Origin: Pseudanabaena sp. ABRG5-3
Lineage (GTDB): Bacteria; Cyanobacteriota; Cyanobacteriia; Pseudanabaenales; Pseudanabaenaceae
Assembly (NCBI RefSeq): GCF_003967015.1
Contig: NZ_AP017560.1
Location: forward strand, 4,338,048 to 4,402,047
Length of the DNA stretch: 64,000 bases
Reading direction: 5' to 3'
The translations under genes and the position numbers were made by a program. A model generated the notes under the pieces. That model searched no databases and was not told where the DNA came from. It was given only the letters and a program-made list of their open reading frames with translations. Positions 17,381 through 28,262 of the stretch are shown piece after piece; the first letter of the stretch is position 1, and every line of letters begins with the position of its first letter.

Positions 17381-18979
17381 TTAGCTATGTGTAATTCGAT
17401 GTCTGGCATAAATTGCAACACTAGTAATGCAGAGTAAAGGCGTTAACCAATCCCCCCACAGGACATATAAAGTTTTGGTATCGCGCAAATAAACCGTTTC
17501 TAAATGGGTTTCATAGGTATTCACATCCGATAGCCAAACCGTGCGCCCATTGGGATCGACAAAGCCTGAATAGCCTGTATTAGTCGCTCTCACTGCCCAG
17601 CGATCGCTTTCGATCGCTCTTGCCACATCTTGAGCATGGTGTTGTGCCGACATATAGGAAGCAAAGTGAGCATTATTAGACGCTGAGAGGATTAAGCGAC
17701 CACCTGCGGCAGTTTGAAAACGGAAGGTAGCAGGATAAGCAGATTCGTAACAAATGCCAACGATGAACCGTCCCCAAGGTGTATCGACCAGTTGTTCGCT
17801 AGAACCTGCTTCCACTTCACCGCGCAATGGTGACAAACGCTTGATTAAATTTCCTAAAATTGGTTTAAAGGGAATATATTCTCCCACAGGAACAAGCCTT
17901 ACCTTGTCATATTGACCGAGAATTTTATTGGAACCATCAATTAAAAAGAGACTATTGGTGTAATTATTCGGGTCTTCAGTATTAGGATTGCGAGTTTTGC
18001 CAAAGCCGCCCAACCAAACGGGAACGCGGTATTTCTCGACTACTTGATCGAAGGGTTCGCGTCTAGCATCGTAATTGGGATAGAGAAAAGAAATCGCTGT
18101 TTCAGGGGTGACGATCATTTCTGCGCCTGACTGCGATAGCTTCTCATAGCCTTTCGTGTAATTATTAACGGCGATTTCCCATCCTTTCGGCTTTACCGTT
18201 AGCGCATTAGGGAAATTCCCTTGAATGATACCTGCTTTAATGGCTTGACCATTAGTGCTGATCATGCGATCACTTTGCATTTCCCATGCACCATAGCCTG
18301 CCATTGCTAATAAAATCACAATTGCGGCGATCGCATAGCGCCATTGCTTAGCCCAATTTAGTAAAACTATAGACTGCTTTTGTTGGTTCCATAGGGGTTG
18401 GCGATCGCGCCAAGGTTTATGTAATAGGGTTTCTGCTAATAATCCATTAATTATCACAATTGCGGAAGTCATCGTCTGTTGTCCAGAGAGGCGACTAATT
18501 TGCAACAACAGCAAGTCATGGGGACTCTGGGTATAGCCCAAGGCTGTCCAATAAAGTGGTCCCCAACTCCAAACAATTTCCAATCCACTAAAGATCGCGC
18601 AAGCAATAATGATCCGACTGGGAACATTAAGCTTATGCGTCAGTAAAGACATCCCGCCTGCCCATAGTCCTGATAATACGGCTCCCCATCCTGTAATCAA
18701 TATCCAAACTAATGTCGCAATCCAAAAGCTAGTCCACCAAGGTACACCCATCCATTCCATCGGATGCACTGATGTAATCCAAAATAACGCCATGCCGTGA
18801 TAGCAAAATCCCCATACTGCTCCCATGGCGATCGCGCTTTTGACCTTTAGCTTCTGAGCCAGCATCCAGAGAGGAACGAGGGCAATCCATGCTAGCCACC
18901 ATTGACTGAAGGGATCGGGTGTTAGTCCCATGAGTACACCACCAAAAGCGGCAAACAGAAGATTTTGCAAATTTCTCAT
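17381..18979 (-). CDS. lnt: Apolipoprotein N-acyltransferase
   Basis: 532 residues. N-terminal ~220 residues form five or six membrane helices; the C-terminal nitrilase domain shows the catalytic triad in order: Glu in VTPETAISF, Lys in YDKVRLVPVGEYIPF and Cys in VGICYESAYP. It adds the third acyl chain to bacterial lipoproteins at the membrane outer face. A lipoprotein gene of this window is at 44843. Ends in one last helix. ATG start. Confidence 0.95.
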   Translation of the reverse strand: MRNLQNLLFAAFGGVLMGLTPDPFSQWWLAWIALVPLWMLAQKLKVKSAIAMGAVWGFCYHGMALFWITSVHPMEWMGVPWWTSFWIATLVWILITGWGAVLSGLWAGGMSLLTHKLNVPSRIIIACAIFSGLEIVWSWGPLYWTALGYTQSPHDLLLLQISRLSGQQTMTSAIVIINGLLAETLLHKPWRDRQPLWNQQKQSIVLLNWAKQWRYAIAAIVILLAMAGYGAWEMQSDRMISTNGQAIKAGIIQGNFPNALTVKPKGWEIAVNNYTKGYEKLSQSGAEMIVTPETAISFLYPNYDARREPFDQVVEKYRVPVWLGGFGKTRNPNTEDPNNYTNSLFLIDGSNKILGQYDKVRLVPVGEYIPFKPILGNLIKRLSPLRGEVEAGSSEQLVDTPWGRFIVGICYESAYPATFRFQTAAGGRLILSASNNAHFASYMSAQHHAQDVARAIESDRWAVRATNTGYSGFVDPNGRTVWLSDVNTYETHLETVYLRDTKTLYVLWGDWLTPLLCITSVAIYARHRITHS

Positions 18980-19135
18980 AGGAACTAGTTTTCGGTGTGG
19001 AAGTATTTACTGGGAGGATGTTGTCAGAGAGCGGTTTCAGGATTTAGGCGATCGCTTACAATTTATACCAATCTTGCCTTAGGGATTTAGTCTAATCATC
19101 TAAATACAAATATTCGCTTCATGTTCAGGGGCGTT

Positions 19136-20995
19136 TTATTCCTTTTTAGGACTTATAGTGATTTTTAATAAGGCTTTACTATCTGGTGATGAATTAACCG
19201 CATTCAAGTTAACTGAATTTATAGATGGGACAATGTTTAATCGTTGTTGAGAAATTTGCCACTTCGATCCTAAATAAGTAGCGATCGCCTGAAAGCGAGA
19301 TTTCTTTAAATCGTTATTTTCAAGATTTCTTAAATTAATGGCAACAGATAAATTTAGTTGTGGATAAAGTTGTAGCAATTTTCCCAACTGATCAAGATTA
19401 TCATTAGCACTTGTAGGAATTGTGGCAGTATTCTCATCGAATAAAATTTCACTAACTCCTGTACTGATGTGGTCTAAACTGACCTTGGCATTACCGACTC
19501 TTAGACGTTTCTGGATGTCCTGTATGACCAATATTTGAGCATCTTCACTGAGTGCGCGATCGCTCAAGTAGACGATATTAACTAGCAAAGCTTGCGAATT
19601 ACTAATGCTGACTGCATAATCCACTAACTGCGTATTGGGTGGTAAAGATACATCTGCGATCGCCTTATTGAGAGCTTGTAAAAGATTTACCTGTAATTCA
19701 TTGAGGCTAGGAGGTGTGGGAATAGTTGGCTGACTTATTTCTTCCTTTTTAGCCAAAATTTCATTGGAAGCTGTAGGAATTTCCGTCAAAGTGAACTGAA
19801 TTTGTTGAGGATCTTTGTCTAATTTGTTCGCAAGCTCTTGGACATATTGCTCTTTTTCGGCATCGGAATAGATTTTACTGGTGAAAACATGTAATTTGAC
19901 TGTGATCAATTTGTCTTTTTCACTAATGGATAACCTTTCGATAGATGAACGTATCTGTTTATTAGGGAAATTACTAAATTGATCTTGCCAAATGCTAATG
20001 GCATTGCGGCGTAGAGTATTTTGCTGTTGTTTGAGAGATATTTCTTCGCCTAATTTAGCAAAAGAACTACTAAGAGGAACTAGAAGTGCCAATATTGATA
20101 CAAATCCCACTAGTAGGCGGCTGGGTAAGCTACCAATTGGGCGCAACTTTTGTAAAAAATTATATCTTCCTAAAAAGTTCTGTACGGCTAAACTTTCGCG
20201 ATCGCTAGATTCCCATAACTTCACTCTTGTTCGGACAGTTTCTGTATCAATATTTAGTCCTAGAAATACTAATGTTGAAGCAAAGGCGATCGCCACAAGG
20301 TTAGTCAGAAATAATAAGCCGCCACCTCTAGAAATCTGCAATCCTTCAGCTAAACTGAGGCTAAATCCCATGCCGATACCAAAGCCGACTACGCATAGTG
20401 GGGGCATCAGGGCTACAGCGATCGATACTCCTGGAATAGAGGTAATTACGCCCTTGATTGGTCGGCAAGTTGCGATCGCGCCAATGGCTCCTGAGAATAA
20501 AGCAACTGCTAAATCCAAAGTATTAGGAGTTGTTCTCGCCAAAATCTCGCTTGTGGCTTCCTTAAAGGGTAGGGTAAAAATTAGTAAGATGGCAAAACTA
20601 ATGGCAACCGAACAGCTAATCGTGAGATTGGCGATCGCCCTAACTAGAAGTACAAAGTCACCAGCCGCTAGAGCTAAGCCCAATGATAGAATCGGTCCCA
20701 TCAGGGGCGAAATCAACATTGCACCGATAATTACCGCAGGACTACTTAATACCAAACCAATTGTGGCAATCCCAGCCGCAAAAATCAACTGAAACCAATA
20801 GGCTGCATCCGCTAGCGTCGCCGCTTGGGAGATCTCTAGGTAGACCTCAGTTTTGCGCTCTTCATCTATGCCCATTTGCGTGGCAAGCCAATCTCGATAG
20901 ATGTGCCAGTTGTCGTTATTCTTGGGCATGTTGGTGAATAGTACTATGGTATTGAGGCATTCGTGGCGTAAATCGAGTCCCATCCTTAACATCAT
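19136..20995 (-). CDS. DUF389 membrane protein with periplasmic OmpA-like end
   Basis: 619 residues. DUF389 helices run through about 60-270, with AVIIGAMLISPLMGPILSLGLALA and SGAIGAIATCRP-VKGVITSIPGVSIAVALMPPLCVVG-type segments. One more helix (LLVGFVSILALLVPLS, ~290-305) leads to a long soluble part whose end (EILFDENTATIPTSANDNLDQLGKLLQLYPQLNLSVAIN) resembles an OmpA-type peptidoglycan-binding domain. Transport role unknown. Start uncertain: ATG at 20995 is the longest, but MPKNNDN at 20929 is also plausible. Confidence 0.8.
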   Translation of the reverse strand: MMLRMGLDLRHECLNTIVLFTNMPKNNDNWHIYRDWLATQMGIDEERKTEVYLEISQAATLADAAYWFQLIFAAGIATIGLVLSSPAVIIGAMLISPLMGPILSLGLALAAGDFVLLVRAIANLTISCSVAISFAILLIFTLPFKEATSEILARTTPNTLDLAVALFSGAIGAIATCRPIKGVITSIPGVSIAVALMPPLCVVGFGIGMGFSLSLAEGLQISRGGGLLFLTNLVAIAFASTLVFLGLNIDTETVRTRVKLWESSDRESLAVQNFLGRYNFLQKLRPIGSLPSRLLVGFVSILALLVPLSSSFAKLGEEISLKQQQNTLRRNAISIWQDQFSNFPNKQIRSSIERLSISEKDKLITVKLHVFTSKIYSDAEKEQYVQELANKLDKDPQQIQFTLTEIPTASNEILAKKEEISQPTIPTPPSLNELQVNLLQALNKAIADVSLPPNTQLVDYAVSISNSQALLVNIVYLSDRALSEDAQILVIQDIQKRLRVGNAKVSLDHISTGVSEILFDENTATIPTSANDNLDQLGKLLQLYPQLNLSVAINLRNLENNDLKKSRFQAIATYLGSKWQISQQRLNIVPSINSVNLNAVNSSPDSKALLKITISPKKE

Positions 20996-21059
20996 AAATC
21001 TAGGACTATCTAACTTCCCCTAGTAGAGTGATGCTAGGGTTTAGTCACAATGCGATCGC

Positions 21060-21707
21060 TCACAATCCATACAAATCCTTAAACCATGTCACAAATTTCT
21101 GAGCATTGGGATGTTGTGGATCAAGAATTTTCTCCATCACAGCTTGGTGTAACTGTCGTCCTGGGGGATTTTGCCAAGCAAGCCAAGTGTAAATATTCGC
21201 TTTGTCGATCTGAAATTCTGTAAATTTCGCCCCTTGGTTTGTAGCTTCTTCAACTGATGATTGTGCAAACTGCCATAGCATCTCAGTTTCATTGGGAACC
21301 ATACAGGCTAAAAATGTTTCGAGCATACCTCTCTTTGTATTGTCTGGCATCATCCAAATACCAAACTTAATTCCGTTAGGAGCATCACAAATTAAACCAT
21401 TGTCTGGTAATTCTGGTGGTAAATCAGGAACGCTCTTATGACAGGCGTTTCTGATACTTTGCCAACGATCTAATGGTTTCTCATCTGCATCCAACAAAAT
21501 GCCAAGGGCATTACGTCCCGACTCTTGTAACTCGGTTGCAATCAGATCGGGATCGCTTAAATTTGAGTAACCAACATTATCGCGAATGTAAACAATAGGA
21601 TTCTTCTTGGTTCCCCAATCTATACCATTTGCCTCGATTAGTTCTGGAATGACGCGAACTTCTTGTACGCCTTCTACGAGTAGAACATTCTTATGAATTA
21701 AAGCCAT
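21060..21707 (-). CDS. DUF3226 TOPRIM-like protein
   Basis: 215 residues. TOPRIM signatures: VLLVEGVQE (Glu12, ~8-16) and GILLDADEKP (Asp73-x-Asp75), as in OLD-family nucleases and RloB/DUF4435 proteins. It begins 2 bases after the stop of the ATPase gene, so both are coupled. ATPase plus separate TOPRIM protein is the architecture of split OLD-like defence systems such as PARIS or AbiL, though DUF3226 itself has not been shown to be the effector in any system I can name. Confidence 0.82.
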   Translation of the reverse strand: MALIHKNVLLVEGVQEVRVIPELIEANGIDWGTKKNPIVYIRDNVGYSNLSDPDLIATELQESGRNALGILLDADEKPLDRWQSIRNACHKSVPDLPPELPDNGLICDAPNGIKFGIWMMPDNTKRGMLETFLACMVPNETEMLWQFAQSSVEEATNQGAKFTEFQIDKANIYTWLAWQNPPGRQLHQAVMEKILDPQHPNAQKFVTWFKDLYGL

Positions 21708-21709
21708 TT

Positions 21710-22786
21710 CTACCGCACCTCAATATTACGCTCAGCAGCGATCGCAATTTGTCGCTCAGTGAAAACAATACTGTGTGGCTTGCCTTTTTCTATCCTATGA
21801 ATCGTAATCCCATCTTCACTAGGATTTTCAGCATTAGCAATATCCGCTAAACTCGTCCAGCAGTCATTGCTATGAGTAGTCGCAAAAATCTGTACATTAA
21901 GGCGCTTTGCAGTTTCCCAGAGCATTTTCCACATGTCAGACATTACTGTAAAGTGTAGTCCTGTATCAATTTCATCAACAAGTAAAACTCCATCTTTTGC
22001 ATTAACAAGAGCTAAAGCAAGCCCCAAAATTCGCCACATTCCGTCGCCCATACTGCCAATTGGTATGCGGGGATTTTCAGGTGTTTGGACAATAAAACTA
22101 CCGCGTGTACCTTTATACGCATTCTTGCCAATAAGGGATGCAATTCGTTTTATGCGAGGTTCAATAATCTGTAAAGCTTGAATAACGAGATCTTCTTCTG
22201 GTGTAAGTACCATATCTTCAAATAAATCAAGTGCTTTTTCAGCAGTCAATGATGATGAATTGACAAACTGGATATTTGACTTGCTGTGATTCAAAGTGTT
22301 GATTGCAGATCTTAGTATTTTGATGGATAGCATTCCTTCTGAAGAAAGTTTCAATGGTGTTTCAACTTCCATTAAGCTTATTAATCTTTTGAGACATAAG
22401 AATAGTGATTCTTGATCTACTAAATCCGTATGTGTTTTTATGTTTTTAATAGAAACGATTAGCTCTGCTTGTCTGTCATCCAGACTTTCTCCACTAATCG
22501 TAAATTTACTATCAATGTCAAGATGGTGTTTATAAAAAAGATGCCGAACTATCAAGTTTTTGTCTTGATATTCATCACCTATAACATACTCACTTCTATT
22601 GGTAATTATTTCCTCTAGTATTTCAAAATCTGAAGTAAATGTTGCATTAAGAAGTAATTGCAGTGCTTCTAAAATAGAAGTTTTGCCACTGTTGTTAGTA
22701 CCAACAATGAGATTTAACCTTCCTATTTGTCCCATCTCAAAGGATGGGAAGCAGCGAAAATTTTCGATTTTTAGGGATTTCAACAT
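21710..22786 (-). CDS. SMC/OLD-like AAA ATPase
   Basis: About 358 residues (ATG at 22786 preferred to an upstream TTG). Walker A GTNNSGKTS (31-39 counting from the TTG), signature-like IGSMGDGMWR (245-254), Walker B VLLVDEIDTGLHF (269-281) with the catalytic Glu, and a His switch TTHSND (305-310). This is the AAA_15/AAA_21 type, ABC-like with a short insert instead of long coiled coils. It precedes the TOPRIM-like gene by 2 bases. Likely a sensor or clamp ATPase in a two-gene anti-phage or DNA-repair unit. Confidence 0.85.
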   Translation of the reverse strand: MLKSLKIENFRCFPSFEMGQIGRLNLIVGTNNSGKTSILEALQLLLNATFTSDFEILEEIITNRSEYVIGDEYQDKNLIVRHLFYKHHLDIDSKFTISGESLDDRQAELIVSIKNIKTHTDLVDQESLFLCLKRLISLMEVETPLKLSSEGMLSIKILRSAINTLNHSKSNIQFVNSSSLTAEKALDLFEDMVLTPEEDLVIQALQIIEPRIKRIASLIGKNAYKGTRGSFIVQTPENPRIPIGSMGDGMWRILGLALALVNAKDGVLLVDEIDTGLHFTVMSDMWKMLWETAKRLNVQIFATTHSNDCWTSLADIANAENPSEDGITIHRIEKGKPHSIVFTERQIAIAAERNIEVR

Positions 22787-22831
22787 AATCAATTAAGCAT
22801 TAATTTAGATAAATAAAATCTGGTTTTACGA

Positions 22832-23086
22832 TTATTTTTTGCGAAATATAAATCTTAATATGTCAGCCAAATATGTTAAGAAGAAAATCGTCAAAGCTAA
22901 AAGCAGAATAATTCCACACAGTGCGACTAATGAAAGATCTGTGAGTGCGTACTGAACTTCATGAGGGGCTTTCCGAGACACCTTATCAACTTTATCAATA
23001 GCAGATCCCCATTCTTCGATGTTAATCAGTACAAGACAAGTTAGCAAAGAACCGATCATTATTCTTGCTACAGAAAAATCTGACAT
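22832..23086 (-). CDS. Small two-helix membrane protein
   Basis: 84 residues. Helix 1 ~8-24 (RIMIGSLLTCLVLINI), a polar loop with EEWGSAIDKVDKVSRK, then helix 2 ~52-75 (LVALCGIILLLALTIFFLTYL), ending in FIFRKK. No family recognised. It lies 45 bases upstream of the ATPase on the same strand, so it may be the first gene of that unit. Confidence 0.55.
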   Translation of the reverse strand: MSDFSVARIMIGSLLTCLVLINIEEWGSAIDKVDKVSRKAPHEVQYALTDLSLVALCGIILLLALTIFFLTYLADILRFIFRKK

Positions 23087-23140
23087 ATGTCTATAACTCT
23101 TACACGACTTCGTACTGAAATAACAACCTAAGTAATTATA

Positions 23141-23216
23141 TGTAGGATGGGTTAGCGATCGCGTAACCCATGATCTTTAACTATATATGCGTTACGTTAC
23201 ACTAACACATCCTACT
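23141..23216. repeat. Cyanobacterial intergenic inverted repeat (GTAGGATGxGTTAG type)
   Basis: GTAGGATGGGTTAGCG at 23141 faces CTAACACATCCTAC ending at 23216. Internally it holds GTTACGTTACACT and a HIP1 site. Repeats of this GTAGGATG(T/G)GTTAG kind are common between cyanobacterial genes. It lies just after metH and before the two-helix gene, 3' of the first and 5' of the second. Confidence 0.7.
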
Positions 23217-23226
23217 TTTAATCCAT

Positions 23227-26200
23227 TTAAGCGCTGAAATACTTAGCTATAGGATGATGCACAATCAAAGCAGTTGTTGACTGTTCTGGATAAAGCTGTT
23301 CGCTCTCATCCATGACTAGATCCACTCGCTTCGCATCGAGCAGATCGAGCAGCTTGTACTGATCCTGCATATTTGGACAAGCGGGATAGCCAAAACTATA
23401 GCGAGAGCCATGATAGCGCTGGGCGAGAATATCGCGGATATTGTCGGGGTCTTCACCACCAAAGCCGAGTTCATAGCGAATGCGTGTATGTGTCCATTCC
23501 GCCACTGCCTCCGCCATCTGCACTGCTAAGCCGTGAAAATAGAGGTAATCAGTGTATTGATTTGCCTTGAATAGTCCTTGAGCAAACTCAGTGGCAATAT
23601 GCCCAACGGTGACAGCTTGCAAGGGCAAGACATCAACGATTCCCGAATCCTTGGGAGAGAAGAAATCGGCAATACAGAGGCGACGCTGGGACTTTTGGCG
23701 AGGGAACACAAAGGAATTGATTGGCTCAGCGTTCTTGATGTTGTCGATGTCTTGGGGATTGTAAACATAGACCGTATTTCCTTCCGCTAGGACAGGGAAA
23801 TAGCCATAGACTGATGTAGGCGCTAGTAGCTTTTCATTGATGATCCGTTCTTTCCATGTATGTAGAATTGGATAGACAGTTTCTTGCAAGAATAGATCGT
23901 ACTCCTCGCGAGATTGACCTTGGGGCTTGCGGAATTGCCATTGCCCTGCAAAGAGCGCTTGCAAATCAAGATTCCAGAATAGTTCCTCAATGGGAATATC
24001 TGCACCTTGCAAGAGCTTCGTTCCCCAGAAAGGAGGTGTGGGACGGGGGATATCGGTAGCGATCGCCTCCGATCTCACAATATCTAAATACCGTTCGGCA
24101 AGAGCCGCCTCTTTTTTCGCCTTATCCTCAGCCGCAGTGGTTGTACTTTCAGCAGTATCCACTACCTCATCAAGGGCTAAGTTCTCATCTAAGAAGCCTT
24201 TACCATCTTCCCATTTACCCTCAGCCTTAGCGGGCATATATTTGTCCATGAAGTTGAGGTCAGAGAAGGCATCTTTACCATAGATGACTTTACCGTTATA
24301 GACATTCTGACAGTCGTTGTAGACAAATTTAGGGGTGAGTGCTGCGCCGCCGAGAATGACGGGAACAGTGATGCCGCGATTGTTAAATTCCTGCAAATTA
24401 TCTTTCATGAAGGCTGTGGATTTGACCAATAATCCGCTCATGGCAATGCAATCCGCTTTACATTCTTCGTAGGCTTGAATGATATTCTCCACCGATTGCT
24501 TAATGCCGATATTGACGACCTTGTAGCCGTTGTTGGAGAGAATGATATCGACAAGATTTTTGCCGATATCATGGACATCGCCCTTGACCGTGGCAATTAA
24601 GAACACCCCTTTATTTGCACCCTCTTCCTTCTCCATAAACTTCTCTAGGAATGCAACTGCCGACTTCATGGTTTCGGCGGATTGCAACACAAAGGGAAGT
24701 TGCATTTGTCCTGAACCGAACAGATCGCCTACCACTTTCATGCCATCAAGTAGGAATTGATTGATGATCGTGAGCGGTTCGTAGGTTTTGAGAGCTTCGG
24801 TGAGCGCATCATCTAAACCAATGCGATCGCCATCGATAATATGATTTTTAAGTTTCTCCTCAATCGTGAGATTATCATCAACAACCTTAATACGCTTTGC
24901 CGAAACTCCTTCAAAGAGCTTCGTAAATTCACCAAGGGGATCGTAGGTGCAGATATCGCCATCGAATTGACGCTGATCGAAGATCAGTTGACGCGCTACT
25001 TCTAATTCTTTTTCAGGAATGCGATTGAGCGGCACGATCTTACTAGCATGGACAATCGACGAATCCATACCGACCTTCATCGCTTCATACAAGAATACGG
25101 AGTTAAGGACAATCCGTGAAGCAGGATTTAAACCAAAGGAAACATTAGAAACCCCAAGTAAGATGTGGGTTTCGGGCATTGCTTCTTTAATGCGACGAAT
25201 GGATTCAATGGTAGCGGCAGCATTTTGACGATCCTCTTCGATCCCTGTAGAAATCGGCAAAGCAAGGGTATCAAAGAAGATTTCACTAGGAGGCATTCCT
25301 AATTCTTCCGTTGCCTGTTTATAAGCGCGGCAAGCAATTTGGAACTTTTTGTCCGCAGTTCTTGCCATGCCCTCTTCATCAATTGTACCAATGACGATCC
25401 CTGCTCCATATTGCTTAGCGAGACTCACGACTTTACAGAAGCGTTCTTCGCCATCCTCATAGTTAGTGGAGTTGAGAATACATTTACCACCCGCAACTTT
25501 TAGCCCTGCTTCCATCTTTTCCCATTCGGTAGAATCGAGCATCAGAGGCAAAGTGACGTTAGTGACGAGGCGCGATACTAGTTCGTGCATATCGCGCACG
25601 CCATCGCGTCCCACATAGTCCACGTTTACATCGAGGACATGTGCGCCTTCTTTTACCTGCGATCGCGCGATCGCTACTAGCCCATCCCAATCCTCAGCAT
25701 TAAGCAAATCGCGAGTTTTCTTAGAACCGCTAGCATTTAATCTCTCTCCAACGATGAGGAACGAATTGTCTTGAATATAGGGCTGGGAGCTATAAATGGA
25801 AGCTGCTGACGGAACGACTAGGGGTTCTCGCTTTTTCGGTTTGAGAGTCTTCGCGGCATCGGCTAAAGCCTTGATGTGGGAGGGTCTTGTGCCACAGCAA
25901 CCGCCGATAATCTGTACACCTAAATCTTCGACAAAGTGGGCTAGATGTCCTTTGAGATCATCGGGAGTGAGGCGATAAAAAGCTTGTCCACCAACATTTT
26001 CAGGTAACCCTGCATTGGGTACACAGGACACCACAAAGGGCGAATGAGCGCTCAAATACTGCATGTGCTCCTTCATCAGATCGGGACCTGTCGCGCAGTT
26101 CAGCCCTAAGATATCGATGGGATAGGGTTCGAGAATGGTCACAACGGCGGAAATATCGGAACCGACCAGCATTGTGCCTGTGGTTTCCATCGTTACCGAA

Positions 26201-26790
26201 ACCATTACAGGGATGCGTGGCTTGCCTTCGGCAGTTTTTTTATCAAAAAATTCAGCGATCGCATTAAGCGCGACCTTAATTTGCAGCACATCCTGACAGG
26301 TTTCAATTAAGAGTAAGTCTGCACCGCCATCATACAGCCCTTCAATCTGCTCGATAAAGGACTGCTTCATCGTATCGAAATCAATATGCAGCAGAGTCGG
26401 TAACTTAGTCGTTGGACCGATCGATCCCGCTACAAAGCGGGGTTTCTCAGGCGTAGAAAATTCGGCTGCGACCGACTTAGCTAATTCTGTCGCCTTTTTG
26501 CTAAGCTCATAGGCAAGATGCCCCAGATTATATTCATTCAAGACGATCGATGTACCGCCAAAGGTATCCGTCTCGATCACATCAGCCCCTGCTTCTAAAA
26601 AGTCACGATGCACTTTAGCGACTGCTTCAGGTTTCGTCATCACTAAATACTCGTTGCAACCCTCGTACTCCGTGCCACCAAAGTCTTCGGCGGTAAGGTT
26701 TTGGACTTGCAAGTTTGTACCCATCGCACCATCAAAAACAATGACAGGGCGATCGCTGCTATGAAGACGTTCCAGAAACAGACTGGTCAT
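23227..26790 (-). CDS. metH: Cobalamin-dependent methionine synthase
   Basis: 1187 residues, full length. Domain order: homocysteine-binding barrel ~1-320 with zinc ligands in LNCATGPD and IGGCCGTRP; pterin-binding barrel ~340-620 ([19 protein letters not shown]); cobalamin cap ~640-730; B12-binding domain with [12 protein letters not shown] (the His that ligates cobalt); activation (SAM-binding) domain ~880-1187 with [13 protein letters not shown] and [11 protein letters not shown]. It methylates homocysteine from methyl-THF. No cobalamin riboswitch pattern is evident in the 220 bases upstream. Confidence 0.97.
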   Translation of the reverse strand: MTSLFLERLHSSDRPVIVFDGAMGTNLQVQNLTAEDFGGTEYEGCNEYLVMTKPEAVAKVHRDFLEAGADVIETDTFGGTSIVLNEYNLGHLAYELSKKATELAKSVAAEFSTPEKPRFVAGSIGPTTKLPTLLHIDFDTMKQSFIEQIEGLYDGGADLLLIETCQDVLQIKVALNAIAEFFDKKTAEGKPRIPVMVSVTMETTGTMLVGSDISAVVTILEPYPIDILGLNCATGPDLMKEHMQYLSAHSPFVVSCVPNAGLPENVGGQAFYRLTPDDLKGHLAHFVEDLGVQIIGGCCGTRPSHIKALADAAKTLKPKKREPLVVPSAASIYSSQPYIQDNSFLIVGERLNASGSKKTRDLLNAEDWDGLVAIARSQVKEGAHVLDVNVDYVGRDGVRDMHELVSRLVTNVTLPLMLDSTEWEKMEAGLKVAGGKCILNSTNYEDGEERFCKVVSLAKQYGAGIVIGTIDEEGMARTADKKFQIACRAYKQATEELGMPPSEIFFDTLALPISTGIEEDRQNAAATIESIRRIKEAMPETHILLGVSNVSFGLNPASRIVLNSVFLYEAMKVGMDSSIVHASKIVPLNRIPEKELEVARQLIFDQRQFDGDICTYDPLGEFTKLFEGVSAKRIKVVDDNLTIEEKLKNHIIDGDRIGLDDALTEALKTYEPLTIINQFLLDGMKVVGDLFGSGQMQLPFVLQSAETMKSAVAFLEKFMEKEEGANKGVFLIATVKGDVHDIGKNLVDIILSNNGYKVVNIGIKQSVENIIQAYEECKADCIAMSGLLVKSTAFMKDNLQEFNNRGITVPVILGGAALTPKFVYNDCQNVYNGKVIYGKDAFSDLNFMDKYMPAKAEGKWEDGKGFLDENLALDEVVDTAESTTTAAEDKAKKEAALAERYLDIVRSEAIATDIPRPTPPFWGTKLLQGADIPIEELFWNLDLQALFAGQWQFRKPQGQSREEYDLFLQETVYPILHTWKERIINEKLLAPTSVYGYFPVLAEGNTVYVYNPQDIDNIKNAEPINSFVFPRQKSQRRLCIADFFSPKDSGIVDVLPLQAVTVGHIATEFAQGLFKANQYTDYLYFHGLAVQMAEAVAEWTHTRIRYELGFGGEDPDNIRDILAQRYHGSRYSFGYPACPNMQDQYKLLDLLDAKRVDLVMDESEQLYPEQSTTALIVHHPIAKYFSA

Positions 26791-27013
26791 GTGATGTATA
26801 CCCTAGGCTAATGAAGCTACTCTACCAAAAAAACATGTAGTGATTTTGCGGGGAGGTGGGACTTCGTACCATCTACTCCAAAATTAGATCGTTTTGCCCC
26901 TAACTCTACCTACGGTCAGATATAGCAATTGCTAATATCGCTTACCAAAAGATGTCACCAAATATCTGTTAGATTTATATATGTTTACAAACTTATTTTA
27001 ATAAAAAAATTTT

Positions 27014-27967
27014 ATGAGCTTACTGATCGTAGGTGCGACAGGTACACTAGGTCGTCAAATAACCCGTCATGCACTGGATCGGGGGCTAAAAGTTAAATGT
27101 TTTGTGCGTTATCCTAAGAAAGCAGGCTTCCTCAGGGAATGGGGTGCAGAGCTAGTTGCAGGTAATCTCATGCAGCCTGAAAGCATTGATGACGCATTAG
27201 AGGGAGTCACTGAGATTATTGATGCGGCTACAACTAGGGCAACTGGATCTCTCAGAATTAGAGATGTTGACTGGCAAGGAAAAGTGTCACTGATCCAAGC
27301 GGCTGAACGCGCCAATATTGAACGCTTTGTATTTTTCTCGATTCTTAATGCTGAAAAATATCCCAATGTGCCATTAATGGACATCAAGAACTGTACAGAA
27401 AAGTTTCTTGCCTCTACTGATCTTAACTACACTATCCTCAAGCCCTGTGGATTTTTCCAAAACTTGATTGGTGAATATGCGATTCCCATCCTCGAAAATC
27501 AAACTATCTGGATTGGTGGCGAATCTTCCCCGATCGCCTATATGAATACTCAAGATATTGCCAAGTTTGCCGTTCGGGCGCTAGAAGTTAAAGAAACTGA
27601 GCGTCAATCCTTCGCGATCGCAGGTCCTAAAGCATGGCAACCTAGCGAAATTATCAAACTCTGCGAAAGAATGTCGGGTCGTACCCGCAGAACTGCCAAT
27701 ATGCCCCTTGGTTTATTACGCTTTGCCCGTAAAGTTGCCCTTGGCTTTGAATGGGGTTGGAGCTTTGCTGAGCGCATGACCTATGCCGAAGTTCTTGCTA
27801 GTGGGATTCCCCTTGATGCAGATATGACCGAAACTTACAAAATTTTTGGTTTGCAAGAGGAAGATATGACTACCCTTGAATCCTATATGCAGGAATACTT
27901 TAGTCGCATTCTCAAAAAGCTGAAGGAGTTAGACTATAAAGAGCCAAAAATTAAAGCTCCTTTCTAA
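27014..27967 (+). CDS. ycf39: Ycf39 (HCF244-like) photosystem II assembly factor
   Basis: 317 residues. Atypical short-chain dehydrogenase: LIVGATGTLGRQITRHALDRG (NADP-binding GxxGxxG), FVRYPKKAGFLREWGAELVAGNL, LNYTILKPCGFFQNLIGEYAIPIL and AYMNTQDIAKFAVRAL. The whole length fits Ycf39, which with HliD carries chlorophyll to newly made D1 during photosystem II assembly. It connects in role to psbB/psbT in this window. Confidence 0.93.
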   Translation: MSLLIVGATGTLGRQITRHALDRGLKVKCFVRYPKKAGFLREWGAELVAGNLMQPESIDDALEGVTEIIDAATTRATGSLRIRDVDWQGKVSLIQAAERANIERFVFFSILNAEKYPNVPLMDIKNCTEKFLASTDLNYTILKPCGFFQNLIGEYAIPILENQTIWIGGESSPIAYMNTQDIAKFAVRALEVKETERQSFAIAGPKAWQPSEIIKLCERMSGRTRRTANMPLGLLRFARKVALGFEWGWSFAERMTYAEVLASGIPLDADMTETYKIFGLQEEDMTTLESYMQEYFSRILKKLKELDYKEPKIKAPF

Positions 27968-28108
27968 ATTATAGAAGCTTTAATTTTGCCGTAAGTATCT
28001 GGATGCAATTAAATATAAAACCCCAAAACCTGTAGCGTGCGCTACAGGTTTTGGTTCTGGTTTTTAATTATGCCAAGCTACTTAGGCAAAGTTAAAGCTT
28101 CTATAATT
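27967..28108. mobile_element. MITE-like element with nested hairpin, family A copy 2
   Basis: 142 bases of nested inverted repeats. The outermost 17 bases AATTATAGAAGCTTTAA (27967) pair perfectly with 28092-28108. Inside, TAAGTATCTGGATGCAATTA (from 27992) matches the reverse complement of the right half of copy 1 at 16022-16052. The centre 28023-28054 is a 14-base-arm hairpin with loop GTGC. It begins at the ycf39 stop codon and could supply its terminator. Confidence 0.78.
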
Positions 28109-28262
28109 ATTGTGTGTTTACCACACCTTCTAATTCCTGACTTTGTTGCTATATTCTTTAGATGGCAATTAGAGAAACAGCTTACAAGCAACTTTTGATT
28201 GACCAGTGGGAACTATTAACTAAATCTAATCCCTAATAATTTAGATCCAATCATTAACATTT

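Noticed and set aside
26790-27014. Cobalamin riboswitch before metH
   Set aside because: No recognisable B12-box or matching paired elements are visible in the leader.
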